NCBI GenBank assembly: GCA_027406905.1
Contig: DAHZHT010000003.1
Span: forward strand, 62,001 to 126,000
Direction of reading: 5' to 3'
Source of the DNA: Elusimicrobiota bacterium
Lineage (GTDB): Bacteria; Elusimicrobiota; Elusimicrobia; UBA1565; UBA9628
Length of the DNA: 64,000 bases
Shown here in pieces: positions 22,889 through 31,889 of this stretch; the stretch's first letter is position 1, and the number at the start of each line of letters is the position of its first letter. Position numbers and translations under genes: made by a program. The notes beneath the pieces are model-generated. The model was not told the DNA's origin. It did no database searches and saw nothing but the letters and a program-made list of their open reading frames with translations.

Positions 22889-25066
22889 TTAGCGCTCCTT
22901 ACTTAAATCGCAGACCTTCTTATACAGTTGCTTCAGATGATCATTTGACATGTCTAATATCGGTTCATACATGAATGAATTGATATGAATATTTGCTGGC
23001 GTCATTAGATTCACTTGTTCGGCCAGCTTAATTATTTCGATCTTGCTAGGACATTTTTTTTTAAATTTATCTATCAGAACGATCGTTTGATTTTTTTCAA
23101 TGCCCCTCACGAAAGCATCATCGCTAATTTCTTTTATTAAGAGTTCTTCTGTTTTGAGTCTAATGGCAATCGACAACACAATCTTTTTTTCCAGCTCGAT
23201 GATTTCTTCCGTTTCAAGATTGATTCCATCTGCCAAACCATAAATCAAATTCTTCACCTTTCTGTCATGATCTGCCAGGACTAGGTCCGCCTTGTCTCTT
23301 AAGACCTCTTTGATTATTTTTTGCAGATCACCGACGGTTATGGATGGCGTTTCAGGTTTCAAATGCAGTAAAGACGTCAAAGTTTTGAAATGGTTAGGAA
23401 ACCCGCAGTATTCAGCCAAGTTTCTAACAAATGGAATTGACGCTACAAGCATTTCCTCCTTGGCAAGATTGTCTTTCCATGTAGCGAAGGGGTTGTTTTG
23501 ATATTTTTCCTCCACTAGTCTAATAGAGGTCGTGGTTTTTACGGTGTGAAGTCTGTTTGCCCTTGGAACGCTAAGCCTGCTGCATAACGTTCTATAAAAA
23601 TCAAAATTATGGGTCAGGATTACTTGATAGAAATAGTCTTCCCTAGATATGTCATTCAAATACTCGACAATAGCGTATTTGTTTTTATAATCGAACGAAT
23701 CGGCTATGTCATCAACGATAAACAACGTCTGTTTTTTGTCGTCCTTTCTGGCTTCAACTTCAAAAATAATATTCAACAAGTACAATGCTCGTTTTTCGCC
23801 GTTGCTCAGCACGGGCCACAAGGTGCCTTCTTCCACTGGCATATCCGGGTTATTGTCGGTATTTTTGAATTTAAATTTAATGCTAGGAGTCTCTCTTTTG
23901 AGGATAACATCGTCCTGATTTTCCATCGTTACGACAAAAGGCACAGAAAACCTTTCGTTAAAGATGTCAATTACACTTTTCCATTTAGTTTCTTCTTCTT
24001 TTGCCCGATTAATGACTGCTTCAATCTTCTCCTTGCCATTGGTATAGACCTCCATCAAGTCTTTGTATGCGCCTAGGCTCTTCGTGAGATAGGCAATCCA
24101 TAGCTTTTGTTTGAGCCGGGGAAGATTATCCAATTCAGGGAGGATACTTTTGTTCTGATCTAGGAATTCTCGGAAATCCTTTGATCCCTTATTCCCGGCT
24201 AACTGCGTGTCGATTTCATCAAACGATGTCTTTAGAGTTGAGTCCCCAAGAATGCTGTCCTTTTCATTTTTAATAACCTCTTCCAGCTCAGCTTCTGTTT
24301 TGATCTCCCGCCGAATGTTTCTGAAATTGACATTGACTGAGTGGCTGGCTTTAAAGAAGCCATTATTTTTTAGGTTCTTGGCGATCTCGGATGCGTTATT
24401 GTGATTAAAAACACCTTTTTTAAAAAATGTCGACGCGCTAATGAGTCGATCGTAAACCTTCATGTATTCGGAAAGGTTTTTTTTAAGCTCCGGCGATTCT
24501 AGGAGCTCAAGGACCCTGTCATTGAATATCTTCTGATAGGGAATCCCGTCCAATGCAGTGGTCTTTCCTTCTAAAACCTCGGAATTCACGCGGGTCAGTG
24601 CTTGGAAAAATTCCTTCGAATCATGGGTGATGGCATCGGAAAAAGTTTCCTCAATGTCTTTTTTTAGCCCAGAGGACGATTTTAATTCTTTAATGAGAAC
24701 ATCTTTCTTGTCATTGATGCTCGAATATATACCGTCATATTCATCTTTCAGTGTCTTATTCACGAGGAGATTAGATATCTTAGATGACTTATAGTTTTGA
24801 TTGTACGGCTCAATTACGAAAACCTGTTCTTTATCAATGTTCAATCCACTTTCATCTTTAATATTCCTCTTGGATTCCCGTGTCTTGAAAATTCGATCCC
24901 CTGATTCCTGATCACTACTCAGGTCCTGGAAGGTTTTGGCAAAAGATGTTTTCATAGCGCCGTTAGGCGCATAGACCACCAATAATTTCCTAACGGAAAA
25001 ATCTAACCCTATTTTGAGTTCTTTAATCCCGTAGCAGTTTTTGAGGTCGATTATTATTTTTTTCAC
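22889..25066 (-). CDS. ABC-type AAA ATPase of the defence-like operon, variant P-loop
   Basis: A 725-residue ATPase. The P-loop is YAPNGAMKTS (32-41), with Met where ABC/AAA_13 proteins usually have the second Gly-type residue before Lys. The ABC signature is LSNGEKRA (420-427), Walker B is LFIVDDIADSFD (448-459), and a switch His follows at about 486 (ILTHNFDF). The region between (about 100-400) is helical and probably coiled coil. The C-terminus ends with a distinct module containing NIHINSFMYEPILDMS. This is the general build of SMC/RecF-like or PrrC-related ATPases, but no anticodon nuclease or zinc hook is evident. ATG overlaps the methylase stop (25066-25063), so it is the third gene of a coupled unit. 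Base use is more A/T-rich than in flanking genes. Its role, sensing or DNA loading, is inferred. Confidence 0.75.
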   Translation of the reverse strand: MKKIIIDLKNCYGIKELKIGLDFSVRKLLVVYAPNGAMKTSFAKTFQDLSSDQESGDRIFKTRESKRNIKDESGLNIDKEQVFVIEPYNQNYKSSKISNLLVNKTLKDEYDGIYSSINDKKDVLIKELKSSSGLKKDIEETFSDAITHDSKEFFQALTRVNSEVLEGKTTALDGIPYQKIFNDRVLELLESPELKKNLSEYMKVYDRLISASTFFKKGVFNHNNASEIAKNLKNNGFFKASHSVNVNFRNIRREIKTEAELEEVIKNEKDSILGDSTLKTSFDEIDTQLAGNKGSKDFREFLDQNKSILPELDNLPRLKQKLWIAYLTKSLGAYKDLMEVYTNGKEKIEAVINRAKEEETKWKSVIDIFNERFSVPFVVTMENQDDVILKRETPSIKFKFKNTDNNPDMPVEEGTLWPVLSNGEKRALYLLNIIFEVEARKDDKKQTLFIVDDIADSFDYKNKYAIVEYLNDISREDYFYQVILTHNFDFYRTLCSRLSVPRANRLHTVKTTTSIRLVEEKYQNNPFATWKDNLAKEEMLVASIPFVRNLAEYCGFPNHFKTLTSLLHLKPETPSITVGDLQKIIKEVLRDKADLVLADHDRKVKNLIYGLADGINLETEEIIELEKKIVLSIAIRLKTEELLIKEISDDAFVRGIEKNQTIVLIDKFKKKCPSKIEIIKLAEQVNLMTPANIHINSFMYEPILDMSNDHLKQLYKKVCDLSKER

Positions 25067-28000
25067 AGATATGATTCCCCCATTCGTGAGCTTCCTTCGG
25101 ATTCGAGATCGTTGCGAGACCCTTGTTCGATGATTTGAATTTCGTCCTTATTTAACCCATACAGATGATAGACGCGCTCATTAATTTCATGTTCCAAATG
25201 CGACACATCGGCCTTCGAATCAGATTGTTTGGCCTTTACGATTCGCTCGACCAATCCTTGCAAAGCATTTTTTTCAGATATTGATGCCGTTGGGACCGGA
25301 ATCGTCTCGACATATTGGCGAATAAACCTTACAAAGCCCCCCTGAATGGTATTGCTTACGCGACCATAAAACCAAAAAATGGTCATCGAATTGAGCAAAG
25401 CCATAAGCCAGCGTTCTTTGGTTGGCAAAATATAGGCCGTATTGACCAAGTAGTGTTTTCCGTCATCCCACGCGAACTCAGTCCTTTGAGCAATATCTGG
25501 AAACACAATCTTCGGCTCCTCGAACTCTTTCCAGTAGGCGCACGATCTTAATTCCCAAAAATAGTTTCCCTGGTCATCGCGGTTCTTCAAGGGTTCTTGG
25601 TAATTCTTAAAATGTTTATAAATAGCTGGGTAGGTCTGCGCAAAACATTTTTCTGCCTCTTTCTCGGCCTTCCCTGACCACGGATGCTGCTTATTCTCTG
25701 ATGACTCGATTTTAATTAAGAACTGGTCGGCAAAATTAATTTGCCAGCGCTTAACATCCTTTCCACGCAAATAGGGCTTGAGCGCTTTGGCTGAAGACGC
25801 ATCCTCGGCAATTAGTCTATCACGAGTCTCGCGGTCGACAACGAAAGCCTCGTTAAATCCAGTTTTGATTCCATAGTAGAAGCGATTCTCAACATATTCA
25901 CCCAAGGGTTTGCCAGCGGCGCGCAGCTTGTCCATTAGTTTCCGGGCATTCTCCGCTTCAAAGGACCAACCTTTAGCGCGCAATGCGATTTGAGGGACAT
26001 GAATTGTTTTTGAGGCAAGAATGCCGGGAAATTCTGAAATTGACATGTTCGGTTCCCAATTGACCGCCGCAATCTTGTGGCCATCGAGGGCGGCGCCGCG
26101 CGCCAATCGTTGAACCAGAATAATGCTCGGATAGGCTATCGCTTCAAATACAGGAACGTCGCCGAAATCGATGAGCTGAAGGACCCGGCCCTTGGCGGCT
26201 AAATACTCACGAAGCTTTTCTCCATAACCCGCCCGGAAGTATTTGTTCGAGGATATAAAGGACAAGACTCCCCCATCGCGCAGAAGTTGAAAACCGCGTT
26301 CGTAGAAATACACATAGAGATCGGCCGTGCCCGAGTAACACTCGTAGCCTTGTAAGGCGGGTTTCTGTTTCTTAATTTCTTCCTGGCGAACATAGGGAGG
26401 GTTCGCGATAACGATGTCAAAGCCGTCCTGAACTCCGAACATCCATTCAGAATCAAACCATTCGGCGGGTTTGTCGCCAAAGGGATCCCAAAACGCCAAG
26501 CTCTGGGTTAACGATGGCTCCGCCTTCGTTTTTATCGTGATTTGATTGCCCAAAAGGTTGTGCTGAGGCTTGACCGCGTTCTGGAGGTAAAAATCCTTCA
26601 TCTTGTCCTGCGCTTCACGGAACCGACGCTCTAAATCGTGTTTCTTCTTGCCGTAACTTGTAAAGTAATCGTCTCGCAACTCCTTGAGTCGGCGAATGGA
26701 ATCTTGGTCCTCTGAATCAAACAACAAACCGTTCGTCTCCGGTTTAGATAGAGGCAATGGAATCAGGCTGTTGGCGCAGACGAATTTAAATTCCAAATTC
26801 GGAAGAGGCTGTATCCCCCGATTCTCGCTGGCGTCGTCAATTTTTTCATCCACGATCAACGAGAGAAAAAAGCGGAGCTTCGAGATTTCCATCGCGACAG
26901 GCTGAATGTCCACCCCATAAATAGAGTCCCGGATGATGCCGAGCTTGAAAACATATTCGAGGTTTTCGCTCTCTAACTTTCTTCGAAGCACGCTGTCTTT
27001 GACGCCCGCGATAATTTTTTCCTTCCAGCGTTTTGAGTCCGGGTCCACTTTTCGAAGCACCAAAAGCATTTTCTGCAAAATGCCCATCGGAAAGGCCCCG
27101 CTGCCGCAGGCCGGATCAATAATCCTGAGTTTGCCGAGAGCTTCGATTACCCTTGCCGCGTCAATTTCCTTGATGGTCCCCCTCTCATCGCTAAAAGAGA
27201 GGAGGCCATTGCATTGCTCTTCCGTAAGATCCGCTCTCGTCCGCAGGAAGCTCTTTAGGCTTTCATCAACCATGTAATCCACAATAACGCGAGGGGTGTA
27301 ATAGCTGCCGCTGGCTTTGCGGGCGCTTTCGCCCGTTTCCGGGTTGATCTCGGCCAGCAGGTTCTCGAAGATGCGTCCAAGCATTTCGGGGTCGATGGAC
27401 AATTCGACATCGACCGAGGTATTCTCGTCAATCGTGAAATTATAGAGCTCAAAGGTTTTGAGCAGTTTGCTCAGCCATGCGTCAGGGACTTTCAGGGTAT
27501 TGATATGCTTTGAATACCCCATCGGCCCCAGATCATAAAAATCTTCCCGATGCGCGTCAAAGAGGCCACCATTGAGAAACGGAACCTCGGACCAGGGCTT
27601 CTTGCCGAAATTGCTCTTGCGTTCTTTAGTCGGCGTATTTAATGATTCAAAGAAAAGCGGTTCTAAAATCGCGTGATAGTAATCGGCATTCTTGGCGATT
27701 GCCTCTGAACTGAGAATTTCCTCCGGAATGAGAGGCCGGTTGGCGCTGGAAGATTTTTTCTTAAGGAACCAGCAAAAAACCAGGCGTCCGATAAGTCTGA
27801 CCGCGAATTCCTTGCGGAGCGGGGCGTCCTTGGCCACGGAAGGCAACTCCAGGGAACCAGCTTCGCTCAACTCATGGGCGCCGATCAGGCGCTTGCCCCC
27901 GGCCAGTTCCGTAAACAATTTGGCGATTTCGGCGTAAAATTCCTTGTTGACGACTTCAATCGAGAAACGCTTTTGAAGGTCCGCAAAATCAGCCACGCGC

Positions 28001-28434
28001 TCTTTGAGAAGCCTGGATGGAGTTCCAATCTTCGAGTCCGGCCCGAGAAAAAATGAGTAGCGGCGCGGGTTTGAAAAAGTTTGTTTTATTTTCCCCTTTT
28101 CATTGATTTCGGGAGGGGCTGTCATCAAAGAAAGGCGCCAGTCATGGCTCTTTTCCGAACGATAAACCGCGAGAGCTCTGTAAGCGGCGCTGTCTTTCAT
28201 GATCCTAAAACCATCGGCGGCCAGCGACATGCGAGCGTTCGCGGAGGATATATGAGCGATCTCAAATACAGGCAGATCAAGGAGGGAGCTTTGACCTAAA
28301 TACGACACATCTTCCGTGACTTGCAGGCCGCGAGGGTTGCTCACGTTGCGGATATCTTGCTTAAAATCAGGGAGGAACGCCTTTAAAAATTGTATGAAAT
28401 CATCTCTGTTATACTCCTTCTGTAGGAGATTCAT
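25063..28434 (-). CDS. Eco57I-like N6-adenine DNA methyltransferase with TaqI-like specificity domain
   Basis: A 1123-residue gamma-type N6-adenine methylase. Motif X lies around GSYYTPRVIVDYMV (376-389), motif I is IDPACGSGAF (439-448) and the catalytic motif IV is NPPY (678-681). A C-terminal TaqI-like target-recognition domain follows (about 860-1090, with KPYLRGKDVKRW and NTAYILP). The N-terminal 350 residues are helical plus beta and might hold a degenerate nuclease, but I see no convincing PD-(D/E)xK set, so cleavage is more likely done by the partner helicase/PLD protein. Size and order resemble type IIG or PglX-like enzymes. ATG overlaps the helicase stop by 4 bp and its own stop overlaps the ATPase start, so the three are a unit. 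Confidence 0.85.
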   Translation of the reverse strand: MNLLQKEYNRDDFIQFLKAFLPDFKQDIRNVSNPRGLQVTEDVSYLGQSSLLDLPVFEIAHISSANARMSLAADGFRIMKDSAAYRALAVYRSEKSHDWRLSLMTAPPEINEKGKIKQTFSNPRRYSFFLGPDSKIGTPSRLLKERVADFADLQKRFSIEVVNKEFYAEIAKLFTELAGGKRLIGAHELSEAGSLELPSVAKDAPLRKEFAVRLIGRLVFCWFLKKKSSSANRPLIPEEILSSEAIAKNADYYHAILEPLFFESLNTPTKERKSNFGKKPWSEVPFLNGGLFDAHREDFYDLGPMGYSKHINTLKVPDAWLSKLLKTFELYNFTIDENTSVDVELSIDPEMLGRIFENLLAEINPETGESARKASGSYYTPRVIVDYMVDESLKSFLRTRADLTEEQCNGLLSFSDERGTIKEIDAARVIEALGKLRIIDPACGSGAFPMGILQKMLLVLRKVDPDSKRWKEKIIAGVKDSVLRRKLESENLEYVFKLGIIRDSIYGVDIQPVAMEISKLRFFLSLIVDEKIDDASENRGIQPLPNLEFKFVCANSLIPLPLSKPETNGLLFDSEDQDSIRRLKELRDDYFTSYGKKKHDLERRFREAQDKMKDFYLQNAVKPQHNLLGNQITIKTKAEPSLTQSLAFWDPFGDKPAEWFDSEWMFGVQDGFDIVIANPPYVRQEEIKKQKPALQGYECYSGTADLYVYFYERGFQLLRDGGVLSFISSNKYFRAGYGEKLREYLAAKGRVLQLIDFGDVPVFEAIAYPSIILVQRLARGAALDGHKIAAVNWEPNMSISEFPGILASKTIHVPQIALRAKGWSFEAENARKLMDKLRAAGKPLGEYVENRFYYGIKTGFNEAFVVDRETRDRLIAEDASSAKALKPYLRGKDVKRWQINFADQFLIKIESSENKQHPWSGKAEKEAEKCFAQTYPAIYKHFKNYQEPLKNRDDQGNYFWELRSCAYWKEFEEPKIVFPDIAQRTEFAWDDGKHYLVNTAYILPTKERWLMALLNSMTIFWFYGRVSNTIQGGFVRFIRQYVETIPVPTASISEKNALQGLVERIVKAKQSDSKADVSHLEHEINERVYHLYGLNKDEIQIIEQGSRNDLESEGSSRMGESYL

Positions 28435-31400
28435 GCCCGGATGTCTTCGCTGAGAACGATGGTTTCATGTTCGCTCTCTAGGCGATTGACGCGCTCATTG
28501 ATAGATGCGATTTGATGGTCGGGAACAATTTCTTTCAAGTCTTTATACGCCTGTTCGAGGTTCTTTAATGACAGCTGAGAGATTAATTTCAAGTCCCCTT
28601 CATTAATGCCGTCATACTTCTTGATAATATCCGCCAAATCTCGACAGAATGCGGTCGCTTTTGGCAGTCGGTCTTCCATCGCCTTAAGCGCTTTAAGCGC
28701 GTCGGACCTTCGCCCTCGAATCGGCGGCAGCGGATGCTTCTCAAACAGCGAGTTGCGGACAAGCTTAAACACGGCGTCATATTGCCTGTCAGCTTCCCGG
28801 CCCAATTCACCCTGATTCGCCTTGAAGTAATTTAAAGCCTTTTCCGCGGCCACGATATTCGGCTCCTGGCCGTCTTTCAAGGCAAAAACGGCCTGCTGTC
28901 CTTTTTTGCCAAAAGCCACAATAGCGGGAGTTCGGCGCCCTTCCCTGATAACGCGGCTTCTTGGTTTTATCGCGAGAGCCTCCGCAAACACCGCTTGATC
29001 CTTGCGCGCCTGCTCATAAGCTTCTCGATGCGGAGCGTCCCATGATAGAGTTTCACTCGCTTCTTCAGCTTTGTGGTATTCATCTTTAAAAAAGCTCTGA
29101 AGTTTTTCGTCATCCGTCAAGGTCCGAGTATCGCTTCCCATAACCGCAGCTATAAGCCGCATTTTAAGCGTGGAAATCTGCTTGATTTTGACCTCGGATT
29201 CACCGACATCGGTGGGGAAGCAATTGAAAATAAATAATTTCTCGAACATCCTTTTGTTGATGCGATTGATACGCCCAATTCTTTGAATGACCCGAGTGGG
29301 ATTAAACGGAATATCATAGTTGATCACGACTCCAGCGCGGTGCAGGTTGAAGCCTTCGCTCAGCGCATCCGTGCACACAAGGATATCGTAATCATTATCT
29401 TGTTCAATCGGCTTAATCCCGGCATCAAAATTTTTTCGGATTATTTTCTTCATTTCCTTGTTTGCATCGGCTCCGGTATATTTCAAAACGCGCCGCACGC
29501 CGCGTTTTATTAATTCTCCATGCAAGTAATTTACCGTGTCCGCGTAGGAAGAAAATATCACGATCTTCCGCTCCGGCCGCTCCTTAATGAGAATTTCAAT
29601 TTTCTTTTTCACATAATCAAGTTTGGGATCAAAATCTTTGTGCGGCCTTGCCGCTGGCCCGAACCATTTGTCGTGAATCGCTTCAAGCAGTTTCCTGTCA
29701 TGCTCTATATCCTTCATGAACTGCGGCCCGATCATGGATTTGTCAATCGCGATCAACCCCTTTGTTTCCTTAAACTCCTGGACTAGTTTTTCAGCTGTTT
29801 GCTGAGAAACCTCTTCGTTGACGGCGTCATCTGTGGTATCTAAAATCGCATCGGGATCGGGAATCTGCCCTTTCTTCAATATGGGCACCTTTCCGAATTT
29901 CTGCCACCATTTTTCGATGGTTTTGGTTGACGCTATCATGTTTTCAAGAGTTGAACGGAAGGCGTCTTTCGAGCTTTCAAACCGCATAACCAAAAATCTT
30001 TTCATGAAATTCGCGAGGTTGACTTGCGCGGTTTTGAGGTCTGATTCTTCAAAATCCTCGCCATATTTTTCGAGAAATTCCTTTGTATCGGTAATGTAAG
30101 CGGTCGGCTTATATCTGGCGCCGATAAACCCCTCATTCTCCTTCTCCGCCGTAATTTGTAAAAGAGTATCCGTATAAAGCTCAAGAATTTCGCCTAAATT
30201 ATATTTCAGGAGCTCGGGGCCTACGATCTCGGCGAAATCAATCTTTTGCCGGACAAGATCATCCTTGTATCGCGTTATCGTCCGAAGATCGAGGCGGGAT
30301 CTGCGAATAACCACATTCTCTACTAATCGGCGCAGTTCAAGGGAGATGGCGTCGGCTTCATTGTCAATCTGCATCTGATCCAACTTCCCTTTGCGTCTTG
30401 CCTGATTTAATTTTATATATCGTTCTATTAAATCCCTGAACCGGAGACTTAAATTGTCGACCGAGCGAATTGTGGATTGCCCGGGGATTTGAAAAAGTTT
30501 TACCAAAGCAAACACGTCTTTTGGCGCATTATTGAAAGGCGTTGCCGTTAAAAGAATGACTTTATTTTCCGGGTGACTATTGCAAATATGATGCAGCATT
30601 CTATAGTCATCTGTATCTTCATTTCGGTAGCGATGCGCTTCGTCTACGATAATTAACAGGGGTTTGTCGCTCTCTTTGTATCTTTCATAAACGTCTTCAA
30701 TCAGGCCGGAGCTAAAGACCCTGGCCCCGGGGAGACGAAATTCTTCTTGATAGTCTTCCCACTGTTCCCTCAAGTGAGGCGGGGTAATAATAATCGTGTT
30801 TCCATCGTAGTTATGCGCCGCGGCGGAAGCGATAATGCTTTTCCCCAGACCCACTACGTCCGCAATAATCACGCCGTCATATTTCGCAAGCTTATCAAGC
30901 ACGGATTTAATCGCATCGAGTTGATATTCCAAATCAATGTATTTTCCGTTGGTTACTTCAGTTGGAGTTTTTAACCGCTCGTCTATTTCCTTGCCGAACA
31001 ACTCATGCAGTACACGGACATAAACGGCATACGGACTCGGGCAGGAATGGATCCAAAGATTCTTTTTCAGATCGGCCAACAAATCCTCGGCGTTCCCCGG
31101 AGTCGCAATATCAATATTTTCGCTGGCGTCCCACAGCGAGTTGAATTTTCTCAAATAATCATCATATCGAGCCTTGTCATTGTAACGCTCATTAAGTTCT
31201 CCCTGGTTTTTAAGCCCCTGGAAAGTGAAATTGCTTGATCCCATGAAAACGGTGCCTGGGAAATCTCCATTTTGGCTGAGCTCGCTCTTATTATGCAGAA
31301 TATACATCTTGCCGTGCTCCTGCGTTGAAGTGAGCTTGATTTCCAATGACCCATCACAAATCTTGTTTTCCAGGATTTTATATGCGTCTTGGTCATCGCT

Positions 31401-31739
31401 GTCGTCAAGGAGGGCGGATTCATTACTCAATCGAACAAAACTGTTAATATAGGCCTGTTTCTTTGCAACGCGAGACGGTACCGCCTTCCGTGACTGAAAG
31501 GGCTCCAAATCCACGTTAGCGCTTTCCTGCTTGATCTTGGATAAAAGTTCGGGGACAGCTTCAGGATCAATATATTTACCGACCAATATGCGGATTTTTT
31601 TATCCTTCAAATGGTTGGCAAGGAGCTGCCAACCGGAGAAGTAAAAAAAAGCCACTTCAATATCTACTCGATCCGCGCTTGTCAACGCATTGATTAGCGC
31701 TTCATGCATCGATTTTGATTTATTGTCAATTATGGCCAT
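28431..31739 (-). CDS. PLD-nuclease / SNF2-type helicase fusion (defence-like)
   Basis: About 1102 residues. The N-terminal 250 form a phospholipase D-like nuclease domain with H142-x-K144 (EHGKMYIL) followed by GSSNFT and an NQGELNERY stretch, the usual single HKD layout of PLD nucleases that dimerise. Then comes a superfamily 2 helicase: Walker A DVVGLGKS (294-301), DEAH (366-369), LLTATPFNN, IFSSYADTV, SEGFNLHRAGVVINYD and QRIGRINRIN. It would translocate on DNA using ATP and cut through the PLD site. I chose ATG at 31739; TTG at 31766 is an alternative, and neither has a good Shine-Dalgarno sequence. First gene of the helicase-methylase-ATPase unit. Related logic occurs in CglI/NgoAVII-type restriction, where PLD nuclease and helicase are separate proteins. 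Confidence 0.85.
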   Translation of the reverse strand: MAIIDNKSKSMHEALINALTSADRVDIEVAFFYFSGWQLLANHLKDKKIRILVGKYIDPEAVPELLSKIKQESANVDLEPFQSRKAVPSRVAKKQAYINSFVRLSNESALLDDSDDQDAYKILENKICDGSLEIKLTSTQEHGKMYILHNKSELSQNGDFPGTVFMGSSNFTFQGLKNQGELNERYNDKARYDDYLRKFNSLWDASENIDIATPGNAEDLLADLKKNLWIHSCPSPYAVYVRVLHELFGKEIDERLKTPTEVTNGKYIDLEYQLDAIKSVLDKLAKYDGVIIADVVGLGKSIIASAAAHNYDGNTIIITPPHLREQWEDYQEEFRLPGARVFSSGLIEDVYERYKESDKPLLIIVDEAHRYRNEDTDDYRMLHHICNSHPENKVILLTATPFNNAPKDVFALVKLFQIPGQSTIRSVDNLSLRFRDLIERYIKLNQARRKGKLDQMQIDNEADAISLELRRLVENVVIRRSRLDLRTITRYKDDLVRQKIDFAEIVGPELLKYNLGEILELYTDTLLQITAEKENEGFIGARYKPTAYITDTKEFLEKYGEDFEESDLKTAQVNLANFMKRFLVMRFESSKDAFRSTLENMIASTKTIEKWWQKFGKVPILKKGQIPDPDAILDTTDDAVNEEVSQQTAEKLVQEFKETKGLIAIDKSMIGPQFMKDIEHDRKLLEAIHDKWFGPAARPHKDFDPKLDYVKKKIEILIKERPERKIVIFSSYADTVNYLHGELIKRGVRRVLKYTGADANKEMKKIIRKNFDAGIKPIEQDNDYDILVCTDALSEGFNLHRAGVVINYDIPFNPTRVIQRIGRINRINKRMFEKLFIFNCFPTDVGESEVKIKQISTLKMRLIAAVMGSDTRTLTDDEKLQSFFKDEYHKAEEASETLSWDAPHREAYEQARKDQAVFAEALAIKPRSRVIREGRRTPAIVAFGKKGQQAVFALKDGQEPNIVAAEKALNYFKANQGELGREADRQYDAVFKLVRNSLFEKHPLPPIRGRRSDALKALKAMEDRLPKATAFCRDLADIIKKYDGINEGDLKLISQLSLKNLEQAYKDLKEIVPDHQIASINERVNRLESEHETIVLSEDIRA

Positions 31740-31889
31740 TCGGAAATAAGGCTCATGCGAATGCAAAGGTAAAAAAACGCTTAACTGCTCAATGGTATCA
31801 AATCTAAATTGCGAACATTTTCTTTATAAACCATCGAACAAACACAAATACTTTCAGTTAAGGCGTAGCCCCCCGTTTTAAAGCGAAGT

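Noticed and set aside
22889..25066. ATPase as RloC/PrrC anticodon nuclease
   Set aside because: No zinc-hook CxxC in the coiled coil and no recognisable nuclease residues at the C-terminus. Only the general ABC/AAA_13 layout is shared.
22889..31739. Assignment of the helicase-methylase-ATPase unit to BREX or DISARM
   Set aside because: No PglZ, BrxC or BrxL, and no DUF1998 (DrmB) protein is present. The PLD domain is fused to the helicase rather than being a separate DrmC. Only single components are shared.
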